Source of the DNA: an uncultured Bacteroidales bacterium | GTDB taxonomy: Bacteria > Bacteroidota > Bacteroidia > Bacteroidales > Paludibacteraceae | DNA: 64,000 bases | Assembly: GCA_902769535.1 (NCBI GenBank) | Contig: CACXPH010000002.1 | Location: 62,001-126,000 of the forward strand | Direction of reading: 5' to 3' | Part shown: positions 44,126 through 52,530 of the stretch, piece after piece | How positions within the stretch are numbered: the first letter of the stretch is position 1 | Layout: every line of letters starts with the position of its first letter | Notes under the pieces: model-generated | Databases searched by the model: none | What the model saw: only the letters and a program-made list of their open reading frames with translations | Told to the model about the DNA's origin: nothing | Translations under genes and position numbers: made by a program

Positions 44126-44245
44126 CGATTAGTAGGATATTAGTAGGTGATTAGTAGGTTATTAGTAGGTGATTAGTAGGTGATTATCGGGACCATCTCG
44201 GGACCACATCCCGACGTCCTTATGACGTCATCACGACGTCAACCT
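44126..44245. repeat. 11-bp-period repeat block upstream of the GNAT-fusion promoter
   Basis: Three consecutive sub-arrays keep 11-bp spacing: about six GATTAGTAGGT units, two TCGGGACCAyn units and three CGACGTCnnnn units. The block ends 19 bp before the -33 box. Confidence 0.85.
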
Positions 44246-44263
44246 AAAAAAATACCCTTTTTA

Positions 44264-44295
44264 TTTGCACAATTCATTTTTTTTTCGTACCTTTG
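44264..44295 (+). promoter_or_regulatory. Promoter of the GNAT-fusion gene
   Basis: TTTG (44264-44267), 20 bp, TACCTTTG (44288-44295), lying between two 11-bp-period arrays. Confidence 0.88.
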
Positions 44296-44316
44296 CAGCC
44301 GGTTTATCCTACCTTT

Positions 44317-44371
44317 ACCCAAGGATCACCCAAGGATCACCCAAGGATCACCCAAGGATTGCCCAAGGATG
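44317..44371. repeat. 11-bp-period array (ACCCAAGGATC) in the 5' leader
   Basis: Five 11-bp units, nearly perfect, lie about 20 nt downstream of the promoter and so in the transcribed leader. Confidence 0.92.
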
Positions 44372-44443
44372 GATGCAAAAAAATGACAAATTTGTTAATA
44401 AACTGTATATATACTTAGTATATATACATATTTTGAAGAAATT

Positions 44444-45274
44444 ATGGCAAAAGTAAGTTACTTTGACGGCAAACAAGTAAGCGGAAAAACGAACAAAAAA
44501 AGCAAGGAAGTGCATCGCGTCATTAATGGTAAAGAGTACACTCATACCATTGAAAATCCGTACGAAGGACCTATCTCTGACGCGCAAAAATTACAGCGAA
44601 AAGTCTTCGGAAAAACCAACGCCATCGTGAACGGCATTGTCAACGATCCGAAGCAGTACATAGAGTGGCAAGCTCGCATGGAAGAGTACAATCGCTCGGT
44701 CGTACGTCCCGACCTGCCGCCGTTCCCGAAACGCTACAAAACGGTTCGCTCCTTTGTCTATCACATTATCAGCGAGCAAGTCAACCAAAAACAAGCCACT
44801 AAGCGCCATAGAGCCAAACTGCCGCTTGCCCTTCCAAAGGGCGTCAAAGCCTATATAAAGCTCTTCTCGGAACTGACCAATGCCGAACTCTACGAACTCC
44901 TCAAAGCACGTTTTAATGTCTTTGTGTGTGAGCAGCACATCCACTACCTCGACGAGGATAACATCGACTACACCGCAACCCATTTCATGCTGCGCCGCAA
45001 AAACATCGTCATTGCCTATGCGCGCGCCTTCAAAGATACAGAAAAAGGTGTCATCTGCATCGGTCGCATGTTAACCCTTGAGCGCAACAAAGGTTTTGGA
45101 AAATATCTCGTAGAGCGAATTGCCGCCGAAGCCCGTGAAAAGGGCGCTCACACCCTCCGTCTGCATGCACAAACACAGGCTGTTCCCTTCTATGAGCACC
45201 TCGGCTTTAAAACCGTCAGCGGTGTCTTTACGGAAGCCGAAATCCCACATGTTATGATGGAGCGAAAATTGTAA
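44444..45274 (+). CDS. Two-domain protein: Bacteroidota N-terminal domain fused to an ElaA-like GNAT
   Basis: The 276-aa protein has a basic N-terminal region, residues 1-~140 (MAKVSYFDGKQVSGKTNKKSKEVHRVINGKEYTHTIENPYEGPISDAQKLQRKVFGKTNA), which I recognise only as a Bacteroidota conserved hypothetical type. The C-terminal ~140 residues are a GNAT acetyltransferase close to ElaA: LYELLKARFNVFVCEQHIHYLDEDNIDYTATHF, then VICIGRMLTLERNKGFGKYLVERIAAEAREKGAHTLRLHAQTQAVPFYEHLGFK with the acetyl-CoA loop RNKGFGKYL. The substrate is unknown. The long leader with 11-bp repeats suggests special regulation. Confidence 0.75.
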   Translation: MAKVSYFDGKQVSGKTNKKSKEVHRVINGKEYTHTIENPYEGPISDAQKLQRKVFGKTNAIVNGIVNDPKQYIEWQARMEEYNRSVVRPDLPPFPKRYKTVRSFVYHIISEQVNQKQATKRHRAKLPLALPKGVKAYIKLFSELTNAELYELLKARFNVFVCEQHIHYLDEDNIDYTATHFMLRRKNIVIAYARAFKDTEKGVICIGRMLTLERNKGFGKYLVERIAAEAREKGAHTLRLHAQTQAVPFYEHLGFKTVSGVFTEAEIPHVMMERKL

Positions 45275-45308
45275 AACTCTTATTATTCACCCTTTAAAAA
45301 TAGTCTTT

Positions 45309-46016
45309 ATGTTTGAAAATGTAGCAACCGAAACCATCGTCATTGATGAAAGTAGAAAAGCCGTTGTGGGCGAACTCATGCGCAACGTATACCTTTGGAT
45401 GACCGGAGGATTAGCCGTCACGGGCTGTACAGCCTGGATGGTCATGAATTCGCAAGTCCTGTTAAGTCTTATCTTTGGTAACAGCTTCATCTTTTGGGGC
45501 CTCATCATCGCCGAATTGGTGTTTGTTCTCATACTCAGCGCCGCTATTAATAAACTGTCATTTACTGCCTCTTCGGCGTTGTATGTGCTGTACTGCGTGC
45601 TGAACGGCGCAACCCTCAGCTCGATCTTCATCGTGTATGAATTGGGTAGCATCGCGGAGATCTTCTTTGTCACAGCAGGTGCTTTTGCCGTGTTGGCTTT
45701 CATCGGTACGGTCACCAAAAAAGACCTTAGCGGCCTTGGAACCTTCCTGATCATCGCCTTGGTGGGCCTTATTGTTGCGTCTATCGTAGGCTTGATCTTA
45801 GGCCGTCCGGACAGCATTTGGATTACTGCGCTCGGTGTCTTAATCTTTGCAGGCCTTACTGTCTATGACGCACAAAAAATCCGTCTTATGATGCTCAATC
45901 AAGACACTGTCAACGAAGGAAATATGAAATTGGCCTTACTTGGCGCGTTGTCCTTGTACCTCGATTTCATTAACCTCTTCCTGCGCTTATTGAGCCTGTT
46001 CGGCAAACGGAAATAA
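45309..46016 (+). CDS. Bax inhibitor-1/YccA-family membrane protein
   Basis: The 235-aa protein has seven predicted membrane helices; the first begins around VYLWMTGGLAVTGCTAWMVM and the last ends near LSLYLDFINLFLRLLSLFG, which holds the conserved Asp-containing YDAQKI...LSLYLDFINLFLRLL signature of the BI-1 family. Related proteins (YccA, YbhL) are inner-membrane proteins linked to FtsH control and ion leak. It lies 34 bp after the GNAT-fusion gene and probably shares its promoter. Confidence 0.9.
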   Translation: MFENVATETIVIDESRKAVVGELMRNVYLWMTGGLAVTGCTAWMVMNSQVLLSLIFGNSFIFWGLIIAELVFVLILSAAINKLSFTASSALYVLYCVLNGATLSSIFIVYELGSIAEIFFVTAGAFAVLAFIGTVTKKDLSGLGTFLIIALVGLIVASIVGLILGRPDSIWITALGVLIFAGLTVYDAQKIRLMMLNQDTVNEGNMKLALLGALSLYLDFINLFLRLLSLFGKRK

Positions 46017-46056
46017 GGCAAAATGGATAATTTTCTACAAAATTAATGGCATATGC

Positions 46057-46087
46057 TTGCATATGTCATTTTTTTTTAGTACCTTTG
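46057..46087 (+). promoter_or_regulatory. Promoter of the 46106-55981 run
   Basis: TTG (46057-46059), 20 bp, TACCTTTG (46080-46087), 18 bp before the start at 46106. It decides that start: the upstream in-frame start at 46046 would precede the promoter. Confidence 0.85.
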
Positions 46088-46105
46088 CGCGAAATTTGGA
46101 ATGAC

Positions 46106-46315
46106 ATGAGGACGATAGGATTAGCAATAGGCGTTTTATTGGTGGCAATGGTGCTGCTTTCGGTGGGTGTCATCTTCCGAAAAGACCACTCCTTTCGCTC
46201 GCAGCACATCCATGAAAACAAGCGCATGAAGCAGGACGGCATCCACTGTGCAACCGCCGAAGACAAGCTGGCACGCCGCAAACAAAGCCGCAAAATGCGC
46301 GTAAACGAAATGTAA
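46106..46315 (+). CDS. Small single-span membrane protein
   Basis: The 69 residues start MRTIGLAIGVLLVAMVLLSVGVIF (one membrane helix, residues ~4-24) followed by a cytosolic basic part FRKDHSFRSQHIHENKRMKQDGIHCATAEDKLARRKQSRKM. The HIHENKRMKQDGIHC segment belongs to a small conserved Bacteroidota membrane protein of unknown function, as far as I recall. It is the first gene of the plus-strand run, 20 bp upstream of the OmpH gene. Confidence 0.75.
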   Translation: MRTIGLAIGVLLVAMVLLSVGVIFRKDHSFRSQHIHENKRMKQDGIHCATAEDKLARRKQSRKMRVNEM

Positions 46316-46335
46316 ATAACAAATCAAAATAAATT

Positions 46336-46956
46336 ATGAACAAGATTAGTATTATTGTAGAATCTGTATTGGCAGCAGGAATTGTTGCCTTGTTTATCCT
46401 TTTCTTTACGGTTAATCCCTGGGCTAGAAAGTCGGCAGACGTTGAGGCACAAGGCGAGTTGATGCCGATCGCTATCGTGAACACCGACTCTATCCTCAAG
46501 CACTACACGCTCGCCGTAGAGGCCTCTGACAAACTCCAAACTAAATACGAGGAGTCGATGGTTCAACTGGATACCAGAGCTAAAGCCTTCCAGAAAGAAT
46601 ACGAGAGCTTCCAGCAAGATGTACTTAATTTCCAACGCAAAGTAGAGGCCGGTGCATTCCTGAGCCGTGAGCGCGCGGAGAGCGAGCAGACCCGCTTGCA
46701 GAAGAAAGAGCAACAACTCATGGCAAAACAGCAAGATCTTGAGAACCTCCGCCAAAAACTGAGCAACGACTTCATGACTCAGCAAGCTGAGTTGACTCAA
46801 CAACTGCAAGACTCCGTACAGGCTTACCTGCGAGAGATGAATGCAGACGGTCACTACCACCTCATTCTTAACGACGCTGTGCTCATGAACAAGACTGCCG
46901 GCTACGACATCACAGACGAAGTAATCGAGGCTCTTAATGCGCGCTACGCAAAGTAA
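46336..46956 (+). CDS. OmpH/Skp-family periplasmic chaperone-like protein
   Basis: The 206-aa protein has an N-terminal membrane or signal-anchor helix (IIVESVLAAGIVALFILFFTV), then a strand IAIVNTDSILKHYTLAVEA and a long coiled coil (residues ~70-165, rich in K/E/Q: RLQKKEQQLMAKQQDLENLRQKL), ending YHLILNDAVLMNKTAGYDITDEVIEALN, as in OmpH/Skp. Skp holds unfolded outer-membrane proteins; the next gene, overlapping by 20 bp, encodes an outer-membrane barrel, a plausible client. Confidence 0.88.
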   Translation: MNKISIIVESVLAAGIVALFILFFTVNPWARKSADVEAQGELMPIAIVNTDSILKHYTLAVEASDKLQTKYEESMVQLDTRAKAFQKEYESFQQDVLNFQRKVEAGAFLSRERAESEQTRLQKKEQQLMAKQQDLENLRQKLSNDFMTQQAELTQQLQDSVQAYLREMNADGHYHLILNDAVLMNKTAGYDITDEVIEALNARYAK

Positions 46957-48676
46957 AATAGTACTGCTGCTAAGCATTTTTCTCGCCTTCCCTTTAGGGA
47001 GGGACGGGGTAGGCTGTCTTTATGCACAGCGTATTCCGCAAGCCATCGAGTACACGGAGATCTATGATTTCCTTGAGGAACTGACCACGGATGGCGTCAT
47101 TGCTTCGAATGCGGCTATCAAACCTTATACGCGCGATGTGATAGCGCGCATGTTAGCCGAGGCGCAGAGTAGGGACTCGCTCCTTAACAAGCGTCAGAAA
47201 GACGATCTGCAGTTTTACATGCAGGACTACGCACTCGAACTCGACACGTTGCCGACCTATTATTCGTACGGTCACCGTCATGTGACGCAATGGATCACAC
47301 CGGTCTCGAACCTCTCCTTAGTTGATCCGTCCCTGCACATCTTGACCAAAGATAAGAACTTCAAGATGCGTATCCGTCCGATCCTCGGTATGGATCTTTC
47401 GTATAATACCAACGGTCTGCTCATGCACCGCTGGTACGGAGCGGAGATCCAGATGGATGTTGCCAAACACCTTTCCATCTGGGGCTCTATCCGTGACAAC
47501 AGTTGGAGCGGACAAGGCGTGGATGGCTCTAAAATAACCAAGCCCGGGTACCTCAATAACTTAGCCGGCGTGCAGTACAAAGAGGCGAACTACGGCGGAG
47601 ATTTCTCGGATTCCCGCGGCGGTATCTCGCTCTATGCTTGGTGGGGTTCTATCGGCGTTCAACGGGAACGCATTAAATGGGGTGACGCGCAGCATTGCTC
47701 GAACATCCTATCTGCCCATAACCCCGCTGTGCCGATGTTCACGATCCAACTGACGCCGTGCAAATGGTTCCAGTTTGATTATTTCCATGCGTGGTTGCCG
47801 TCGAATGTCATTGACTCGACCTATTGGTACGTGGAACAGCAGACCGCTACGACGACGCAGCGCGAGTATCGTCCTGCCAATAAGTTCATGGCGGCGAATA
47901 TGTTCACGTTCATGCCGTGTAAATACGTCCAATTCTCCTTTGGTAACTCAATCGTTTACGCAGAGCGTAACGTGCAAGCGGCGTACTTCATACCAATCGC
48001 TTTCTACAAGTCGCTTGATCACCTGTTAACGAAGGGACTTGGCACGGAAAACCAGAACAGCCAAGCCTTTGCTTCGATCTCTATACGTCCGACAGACCAC
48101 TTACGTCTGTACGGTTCGTTCTTCCTGGATGAGTTTAAGCTAGCCCGCCTTAAGAAAGACAACCCGCAACATAATCTGGTTTCTTATCTGGTGGGATTCA
48201 ACTGGTCGGGATGGCCTGTTAAGGGCTTGGCACTACGCGGAGAGTTTGCACGTACGAACATTGCAACGTATGAGCACTCGATACCTGTGTTGGATTTTAC
48301 CTCTAACAGCTACCAAATAGGCCATTACATGGGATCCAACGCACAGAGTATCTTTGTGCAATTGTCCTATCGTCCGACGCGTAGCTTGCGCCTGACGCTG
48401 GACTACACGCGTGATACTAAATATACTGCGTATGACTACATCCGCGGAGATATAAAAGAAATCATCTCGCAAACGCCGTTCGTTAACCCCATTTGGGAGA
48501 ACGATGAAGTCAAGTTCCGCGCGGTCTATGAGGTCTTTAACAACTGCTACGCGCATGTTGACTTCCTTTATAACTACGCGCGGGCAGGAAAAGATGCCGA
48601 CTTGCAAAAATACACACCCGCATACCTGCAAGGCAAGAAATTTACCTTTACCTGCGGGTTGAGCTTTGGATTTTAA
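46937..48676 (+). CDS. Capsule assembly Wzi-like outer-membrane protein
   Basis: The 579-aa protein has a signal peptide and many amphipathic strands (RGGISLYAWWGSIGVQRERIKWG, KWFQFDYFHAWLPSNVID, KYVQFSFGNSIVYAERN) ending in aromatic LSFGF, a C-terminal outer-membrane targeting end. The arrangement with an N-terminal IYDFLEELTTDGVI segment fits the Wzi capsule-assembly family in Bacteroidota. Wzi proteins help hold capsule on the surface, so it may serve the glycan cluster 3 kb upstream (inference). Its signal peptide carries an odd insert, FPLGRDGVGCLYAQ, encoded by a CCCTTTAGGGAGGG hairpin. Confidence 0.72.
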   Translation: MRATQSKIVLLLSIFLAFPLGRDGVGCLYAQRIPQAIEYTEIYDFLEELTTDGVIASNAAIKPYTRDVIARMLAEAQSRDSLLNKRQKDDLQFYMQDYALELDTLPTYYSYGHRHVTQWITPVSNLSLVDPSLHILTKDKNFKMRIRPILGMDLSYNTNGLLMHRWYGAEIQMDVAKHLSIWGSIRDNSWSGQGVDGSKITKPGYLNNLAGVQYKEANYGGDFSDSRGGISLYAWWGSIGVQRERIKWGDAQHCSNILSAHNPAVPMFTIQLTPCKWFQFDYFHAWLPSNVIDSTYWYVEQQTATTTQREYRPANKFMAANMFTFMPCKYVQFSFGNSIVYAERNVQAAYFIPIAFYKSLDHLLTKGLGTENQNSQAFASISIRPTDHLRLYGSFFLDEFKLARLKKDNPQHNLVSYLVGFNWSGWPVKGLALRGEFARTNIATYEHSIPVLDFTSNSYQIGHYMGSNAQSIFVQLSYRPTRSLRLTLDYTRDTKYTAYDYIRGDIKEIISQTPFVNPIWENDEVKFRAVYEVFNNCYAHVDFLYNYARAGKDADLQKYTPAYLQGKKFTFTCGLSFGF

Positions 48677-48679
48677 TAT

Positions 48680-48717
48680 TCGTGATCACGAGACCACGTG
48701 ACCACGAGACCACGAAA
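48680..48717. repeat. Octamer array (CGAGACCA/CGTGACCA) before the oadA-like gene
   Basis: Four 8-bp units alternate CGTGA and CGAGA between the Wzi stop and the oadA-like start. Confidence 0.88.
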
Positions 48718-48739
48718 TATCGACAAAAAATCTATTATA

Positions 48740-50407
48740 ATGAAAAAAGAAATTCAATTCTCCCTTGTCTATCGTGACATGTGGCAGAGTAGCGGACGGT
48801 ATGTTCCGCGCAAAGATCAATTGGCACGCGTAGCGCCGGTGATCATCGACATGGGCTGTTTTGACCGTGTGGAGACCAATGGTGGTGCTTCGGAACAAGT
48901 GAACCTCCTCTATGGTGAGAACCCGAACTTAGCGGTTCGCACGTTCTGTAAACCCTTCAACGAGGCGGGTATCAAGACCCACATGTTGGATCGTGGTCTG
49001 AACGCATTGCGTATGAACCCCGTTCCGGCAGACGTACGTCAGTTGATGTATAAAGTGAAGCACGCACAAGGCACGGATATTACCCGTATTTTCTGCGGCC
49101 TGAACGACCCGCGTAACATCATCCCGTCCATCAAATGGGCCAAAGAGGCAGGCATGACCGCACAGGCAACGATGTGTATCACCTATTCGAAGGTGCACAA
49201 CGCCGAGTATTATATCAATCTCGCAGAGCAACTTATCGAAGGCGGTGCACAAGAGATCTGTCTTAAAGATATGGCAGGAATCGGCCGTCCGCACATGTTA
49301 GGTGTCATCGTGGCTGCCATCAAGGAGAAGCACCCGGATATTATCATTCAATACCACGGTCACACAGGCCCGGGCTTCAGCGTAGCTTCAATGCTTGAGA
49401 TCGCCAAAGCCGGTGGTGATGTGTTCGATGTGGCTATTGAACCGCTCAGTTGGGGTAAGGTGCATCCGGATGTGATCACGATCCAGGCGATGATGAAGGA
49501 TGCCGGCTTCCAAGTCAAAGATATCAACATGAAAGCCTACATGGAGGCGCGTAAACTCACGCAAGAGTTCATCGATGACTTCCTCGGTTATTGGATTGAT
49601 CCGAAGAACGCACTCATGACCTCGTTGCTCGTAGGTTGCGGTCTGCCGGGCGGTATGATGGGTTCGCTCATGGCCGATCTCAAAGGTATGCATGCGGCAA
49701 TCAATGCCAACCTCAAGAAGAAAGGCGAGAAAGAGCTGTCTGAAGACGAACTGCTCGTTCAACTCTTCGACGAAGTACAGCGTATATGGCCGATGCTCGG
49801 TACACCGTGTCTGGTAACACCGTTCAGCCAATATGTGAAGAATGCTGCCCTCATGAACCTCTTCAGCCGTTCGATGGGTGAGAAAGACTTCACGCGTATG
49901 GATCCGGCAATGTGGGGTATGATCCTCGGTAAGTCCGGTAAGTTACCGGGTGAGTTGGCTCCCGAGATCATTGAACTCGCCAAAGAGAAAGGCTTTGAGT
50001 TTTATACGGACGATCCGCAAAAACTCTATCCGAATGAGTTGCCGCGTTTCATCAAAGAGATGAAGGAAAACGGTTGGGATCGCGGACAAGACGATGAGGA
50101 ACTCTTTGAGTTCGCTATGCACGAGAAGCAATACCGTGAGTTCAAGTCCGGTCAAGCCAAAGAGCAGTTCAATAAAGATCTCGCAGAGCGCATGCGGAAG
50201 GCCGGTAAACCGGTACCTGAGAACCTGCAGCAGTACTTACCGCAAGCCGCTCCTGCTCCTGCTGCTCCTGCAGCTAAAGCCGAGGACGAACTGGCTGCAG
50301 TAGCCTATGCACTCTATCTCGCCGGTAAGAAGCAGAAAGAAGGTACAATCGCACTTCCGACCATCAAACCGACTGCATGGAACCATAAATTTTATACATT
50401 GAAATAA
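48740..50407 (+). CDS. Oxaloacetate decarboxylase/pyruvate carboxylase carboxyltransferase subunit with OadG-like tail
   Basis: I use the ATG at 48740 (MKKEIQFSLVYRDMWQSSGRYVPRKDQL). This 555-aa TIM-barrel carboxyltransferase has the RDxxQS motif, EICLKDMAGIGRP (metal Asp and carboxylated-Lys-type region), QYHGHTGPGFSVASMLEIAKAGGDVFDVAIEPLSWG with metal-binding HxH, and GGMMGSLMADL. It lacks a biotinyl domain (no AMKM) and instead ends in an Ala/Pro-rich linker plus DELAAVAYALYLAGKKQKEGTIALPTIKPTAWNHKFYTL, like the cytosolic tail of decarboxylase gamma subunits. The biotin carrier must be another polypeptide, outside this window. Likely carboxyl transfer from oxaloacetate or a related acid. 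Confidence 0.8.
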   Translation: MKKEIQFSLVYRDMWQSSGRYVPRKDQLARVAPVIIDMGCFDRVETNGGASEQVNLLYGENPNLAVRTFCKPFNEAGIKTHMLDRGLNALRMNPVPADVRQLMYKVKHAQGTDITRIFCGLNDPRNIIPSIKWAKEAGMTAQATMCITYSKVHNAEYYINLAEQLIEGGAQEICLKDMAGIGRPHMLGVIVAAIKEKHPDIIIQYHGHTGPGFSVASMLEIAKAGGDVFDVAIEPLSWGKVHPDVITIQAMMKDAGFQVKDINMKAYMEARKLTQEFIDDFLGYWIDPKNALMTSLLVGCGLPGGMMGSLMADLKGMHAAINANLKKKGEKELSEDELLVQLFDEVQRIWPMLGTPCLVTPFSQYVKNAALMNLFSRSMGEKDFTRMDPAMWGMILGKSGKLPGELAPEIIELAKEKGFEFYTDDPQKLYPNELPRFIKEMKENGWDRGQDDEELFEFAMHEKQYREFKSGQAKEQFNKDLAERMRKAGKPVPENLQQYLPQAAPAPAAPAAKAEDELAAVAYALYLAGKKQKEGTIALPTIKPTAWNHKFYTLK

Positions 50408-50426
50408 TATATGAAGGTTCGTGCTA

Positions 50427-50457
50427 GTTGAGTGTAAGCTAGCTTACACGACTCAAC
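50427..50457 (+). other. Strong hairpin between the oadA-like gene and serC
   Basis: Stem GTTGAGT/ACTCAAC encloses a 14-bp perfect palindrome GTAAGCTAGCTTAC. There is no T run, so it looks like an mRNA processing or stability element or an operator. Confidence 0.7.
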
Positions 50458-50491
50458 GAAGCCGAAGCTCCATAATTTAAAACTTTAAATT

Positions 50492-51571
50492 ATGAAAAAG
50501 TATAATTTTAATGCTGGCCCGAGTATCCTGCCGCAAGAAGTGATCAAACAAACAGCGGAAGCTGTTATCGATTTTCAAGGTGAAGGTCTGTCCGTTTTGG
50601 AGATTTCGCACCGTGCAAAGTATTTCCAACCGGTAATGGACGAAGCCGAAGCGCTCGTTAAAGAGTTACTGAACGTGCCGGAAGGCTACCGTGTACTCTT
50701 CCTCGGTGGCGGTGCCTCGCTGCAGTTCTGTATGGTGCCGTTCAATATGCTCGAGAAGAAAGCGGCATACCTCAACACCGGTGTATGGTCCAAGAAAGCA
50801 CTCAAGGAAGCCAAAGGCTTCGGTGAGGCGGTAGAGGTAGCTGCCAGCACGGATAGTATTCCGACGGATTATGAGATCCCGCAAGACGCTGACTACTTCC
50901 ACATTACGACGAACAACACCATCTTCGGTACCGAGATCAACGATGACAAACTCGCTGACATCTACAAGAAAAAAGGCAATGTACCTTTGGTAGCCGATAT
51001 GAGTTCGGATATTCTCAGCCGTCCGATTGACGTGAGCCAGTACGATATTATCTACGGCGGAGCGCAGAAAAACCTGGCTCCTGCCGGTGTGACCTTTGTG
51101 ATTATCAAAGAGTCTTGCCTCGGTAAGGTAAGTCGTTATATCCCGACCATGCTGAACTATCAGACGCATATCGACGGTGGTTCGATGTTCAACACGCCTC
51201 CTGTACTGCCGGTTTATACCGCAGTCCTCACGCTCCGCTGGCTCAAGGCCCACGGCGGTGTGAAATGGATTGAGGAGCGCAATAAAGCGAAAGCCGAATT
51301 GCTCTATAACTGCCTCGATAACTCCAAACTGTTCATGCCGACGATCGCGAACAAAGAGGATCGCAGCCGCATGAATATCTGCTTCGTCTTCAAACCGGGC
51401 TACGAGGACTTGCAGGATGACTTCTTCAAGTTCGCTACCGAGCGTGGCATGGTAGGTATCAAGGGTCACCGTCTGGTAGGCGGTTTCCGCGCTTCCTGCT
51501 ACAACGCCATGGACCTCGAAGGCGTTCAGGCGCTCGTCGATTGCATCAAAGAATACGAGGCGCTGCACTAA
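50492..51571 (+). CDS. serC: Phosphoserine aminotransferase
   Basis: The 359-aa fold-type I PLP enzyme starts [21 protein letters not shown], with [29 protein letters not shown] and PLP-binding Lys in [19 protein letters not shown]. It converts 3-phosphohydroxypyruvate and glutamate to phosphoserine. serA follows 32 bp later, so the two make the first two steps of serine synthesis in one transcript; the gap is filled by a heptamer array. Confidence 0.96.
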   Translation: MKKYNFNAGPSILPQEVIKQTAEAVIDFQGEGLSVLEISHRAKYFQPVMDEAEALVKELLNVPEGYRVLFLGGGASLQFCMVPFNMLEKKAAYLNTGVWSKKALKEAKGFGEAVEVAASTDSIPTDYEIPQDADYFHITTNNTIFGTEINDDKLADIYKKKGNVPLVADMSSDILSRPIDVSQYDIIYGGAQKNLAPAGVTFVIIKESCLGKVSRYIPTMLNYQTHIDGGSMFNTPPVLPVYTAVLTLRWLKAHGGVKWIEERNKAKAELLYNCLDNSKLFMPTIANKEDRSRMNICFVFKPGYEDLQDDFFKFATERGMVGIKGHRLVGGFRASCYNAMDLEGVQALVDCIKEYEALH

Positions 51572-51603
51572 ATTTGAAATTTGAAATTTGAAATTTGAAA
51601 TTT
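51571..51603. repeat. Heptamer array (GAAATTT) between serC and serA
   Basis: Four to five perfect 7-bp units run from the serC stop to the base before the serA ATG. Confidence 0.92.
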
Positions 51604-52524
51604 ATGAAAGTATTAGTTGCAACTGAAAAACCCTTTGCGAAAGTAGCCGTGGACGGCATTCGCGAGGTGGTAGAGGGCGCAGGTTATGAACTCGCGCTGC
51701 TCGAGAAATATACGGACAAAGCCCAACTGTTAGAGGCTGTGGCAGACGCTGACGCGCTGATCATCCGATCGGATGTCGTGGACGCTGCAGTCTTAGACGC
51801 TGCCAAGCAACTGAAGATCGTGGTACGTGCCGGCGCCGGCTACGATAACATCGATCTGGATGCCGCTACTACCCATAAGGTAGTAGCGATGAACACACCG
51901 GGTCAGAACAGTAACGCGGTGGCGGAACTTGCACTCGGTCTCATGGTTTATGCCGTGCGTAACTTGTACAACGGAACGAGCGGCACCGAACTGAAAGGCA
52001 AGAAACTCGGTATTCATGCCTTCGGTAATGTCGGCCGTAATGTAGCGCGTATCGCGCAGGGCTTCGGCATGGAGGTCTATGCGTACGATGCGTACTGCCC
52101 GGACGAGGCGATGATCGCTGCGAACGTCAAACCGCTGCATAGCGCAGAGGAGTTATACAAGACCTGCGACGTTGTCAGCCTGCACATCCCGGCTACCGCG
52201 GAGACCAAGAACTCCATCAACCACGACCTCGTGAACCTCATGCCGAAAGGCGGTATTTTGGTCAATACAGCCCGTAAGGAAGTGATTGACGAGGAAGGTC
52301 TGATTGCACTCATGCAGGAACGTACCGACCTCAAGTACATGACGGATATTATGCCGATTGCCGATGCGAAGTTCCGTACGCTCTTCGAAGGACGCTACTT
52401 CGCAACCCCGAAGAAGATGGGCGCACAAACAGCAGAGGCAAATATCAATGCCGGCATTGCGGCTGCAAAGCAGATCGTGGACTTTATCCAAAACGGTAAC
52501 ACCCGCTTCCAAGTAAATAAATAA
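51604..52524 (+). CDS. serA: D-3-phosphoglycerate dehydrogenase, short form with catalytic Lys
   Basis: The start is the ATG at 51604 (MKVLVATEKPFAKVAVDGI); a TTG 9 bp earlier is part of the repeat. The 306-aa enzyme lacks the ACT domain. NAD-binding GKKLGIHAFGNVGRNVARIAQGFG and VRAGAGYDNIDLDAA are present, and catalytic Arg in LVNTARKEVIDEE. The usual His (PHxG) is replaced: TPKKMGAQTAEAN. This Lys form is known from Bacteroidota and Entamoeba PGDH (type IIIK). It oxidises 3-phosphoglycerate, the first step of serine synthesis. Confidence 0.93.
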   Translation: MKVLVATEKPFAKVAVDGIREVVEGAGYELALLEKYTDKAQLLEAVADADALIIRSDVVDAAVLDAAKQLKIVVRAGAGYDNIDLDAATTHKVVAMNTPGQNSNAVAELALGLMVYAVRNLYNGTSGTELKGKKLGIHAFGNVGRNVARIAQGFGMEVYAYDAYCPDEAMIAANVKPLHSAEELYKTCDVVSLHIPATAETKNSINHDLVNLMPKGGILVNTARKEVIDEEGLIALMQERTDLKYMTDIMPIADAKFRTLFEGRYFATPKKMGAQTAEANINAGIAAAKQIVDFIQNGNTRFQVNK

Positions 52525-52530
52525 ATAAAG

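Noticed and set aside
44317..44371. Plasmid or replication-type iterons
   Set aside because: Regular direct repeats, but no replication initiator or partition gene nearby and the repeats lie in a transcribed leader.
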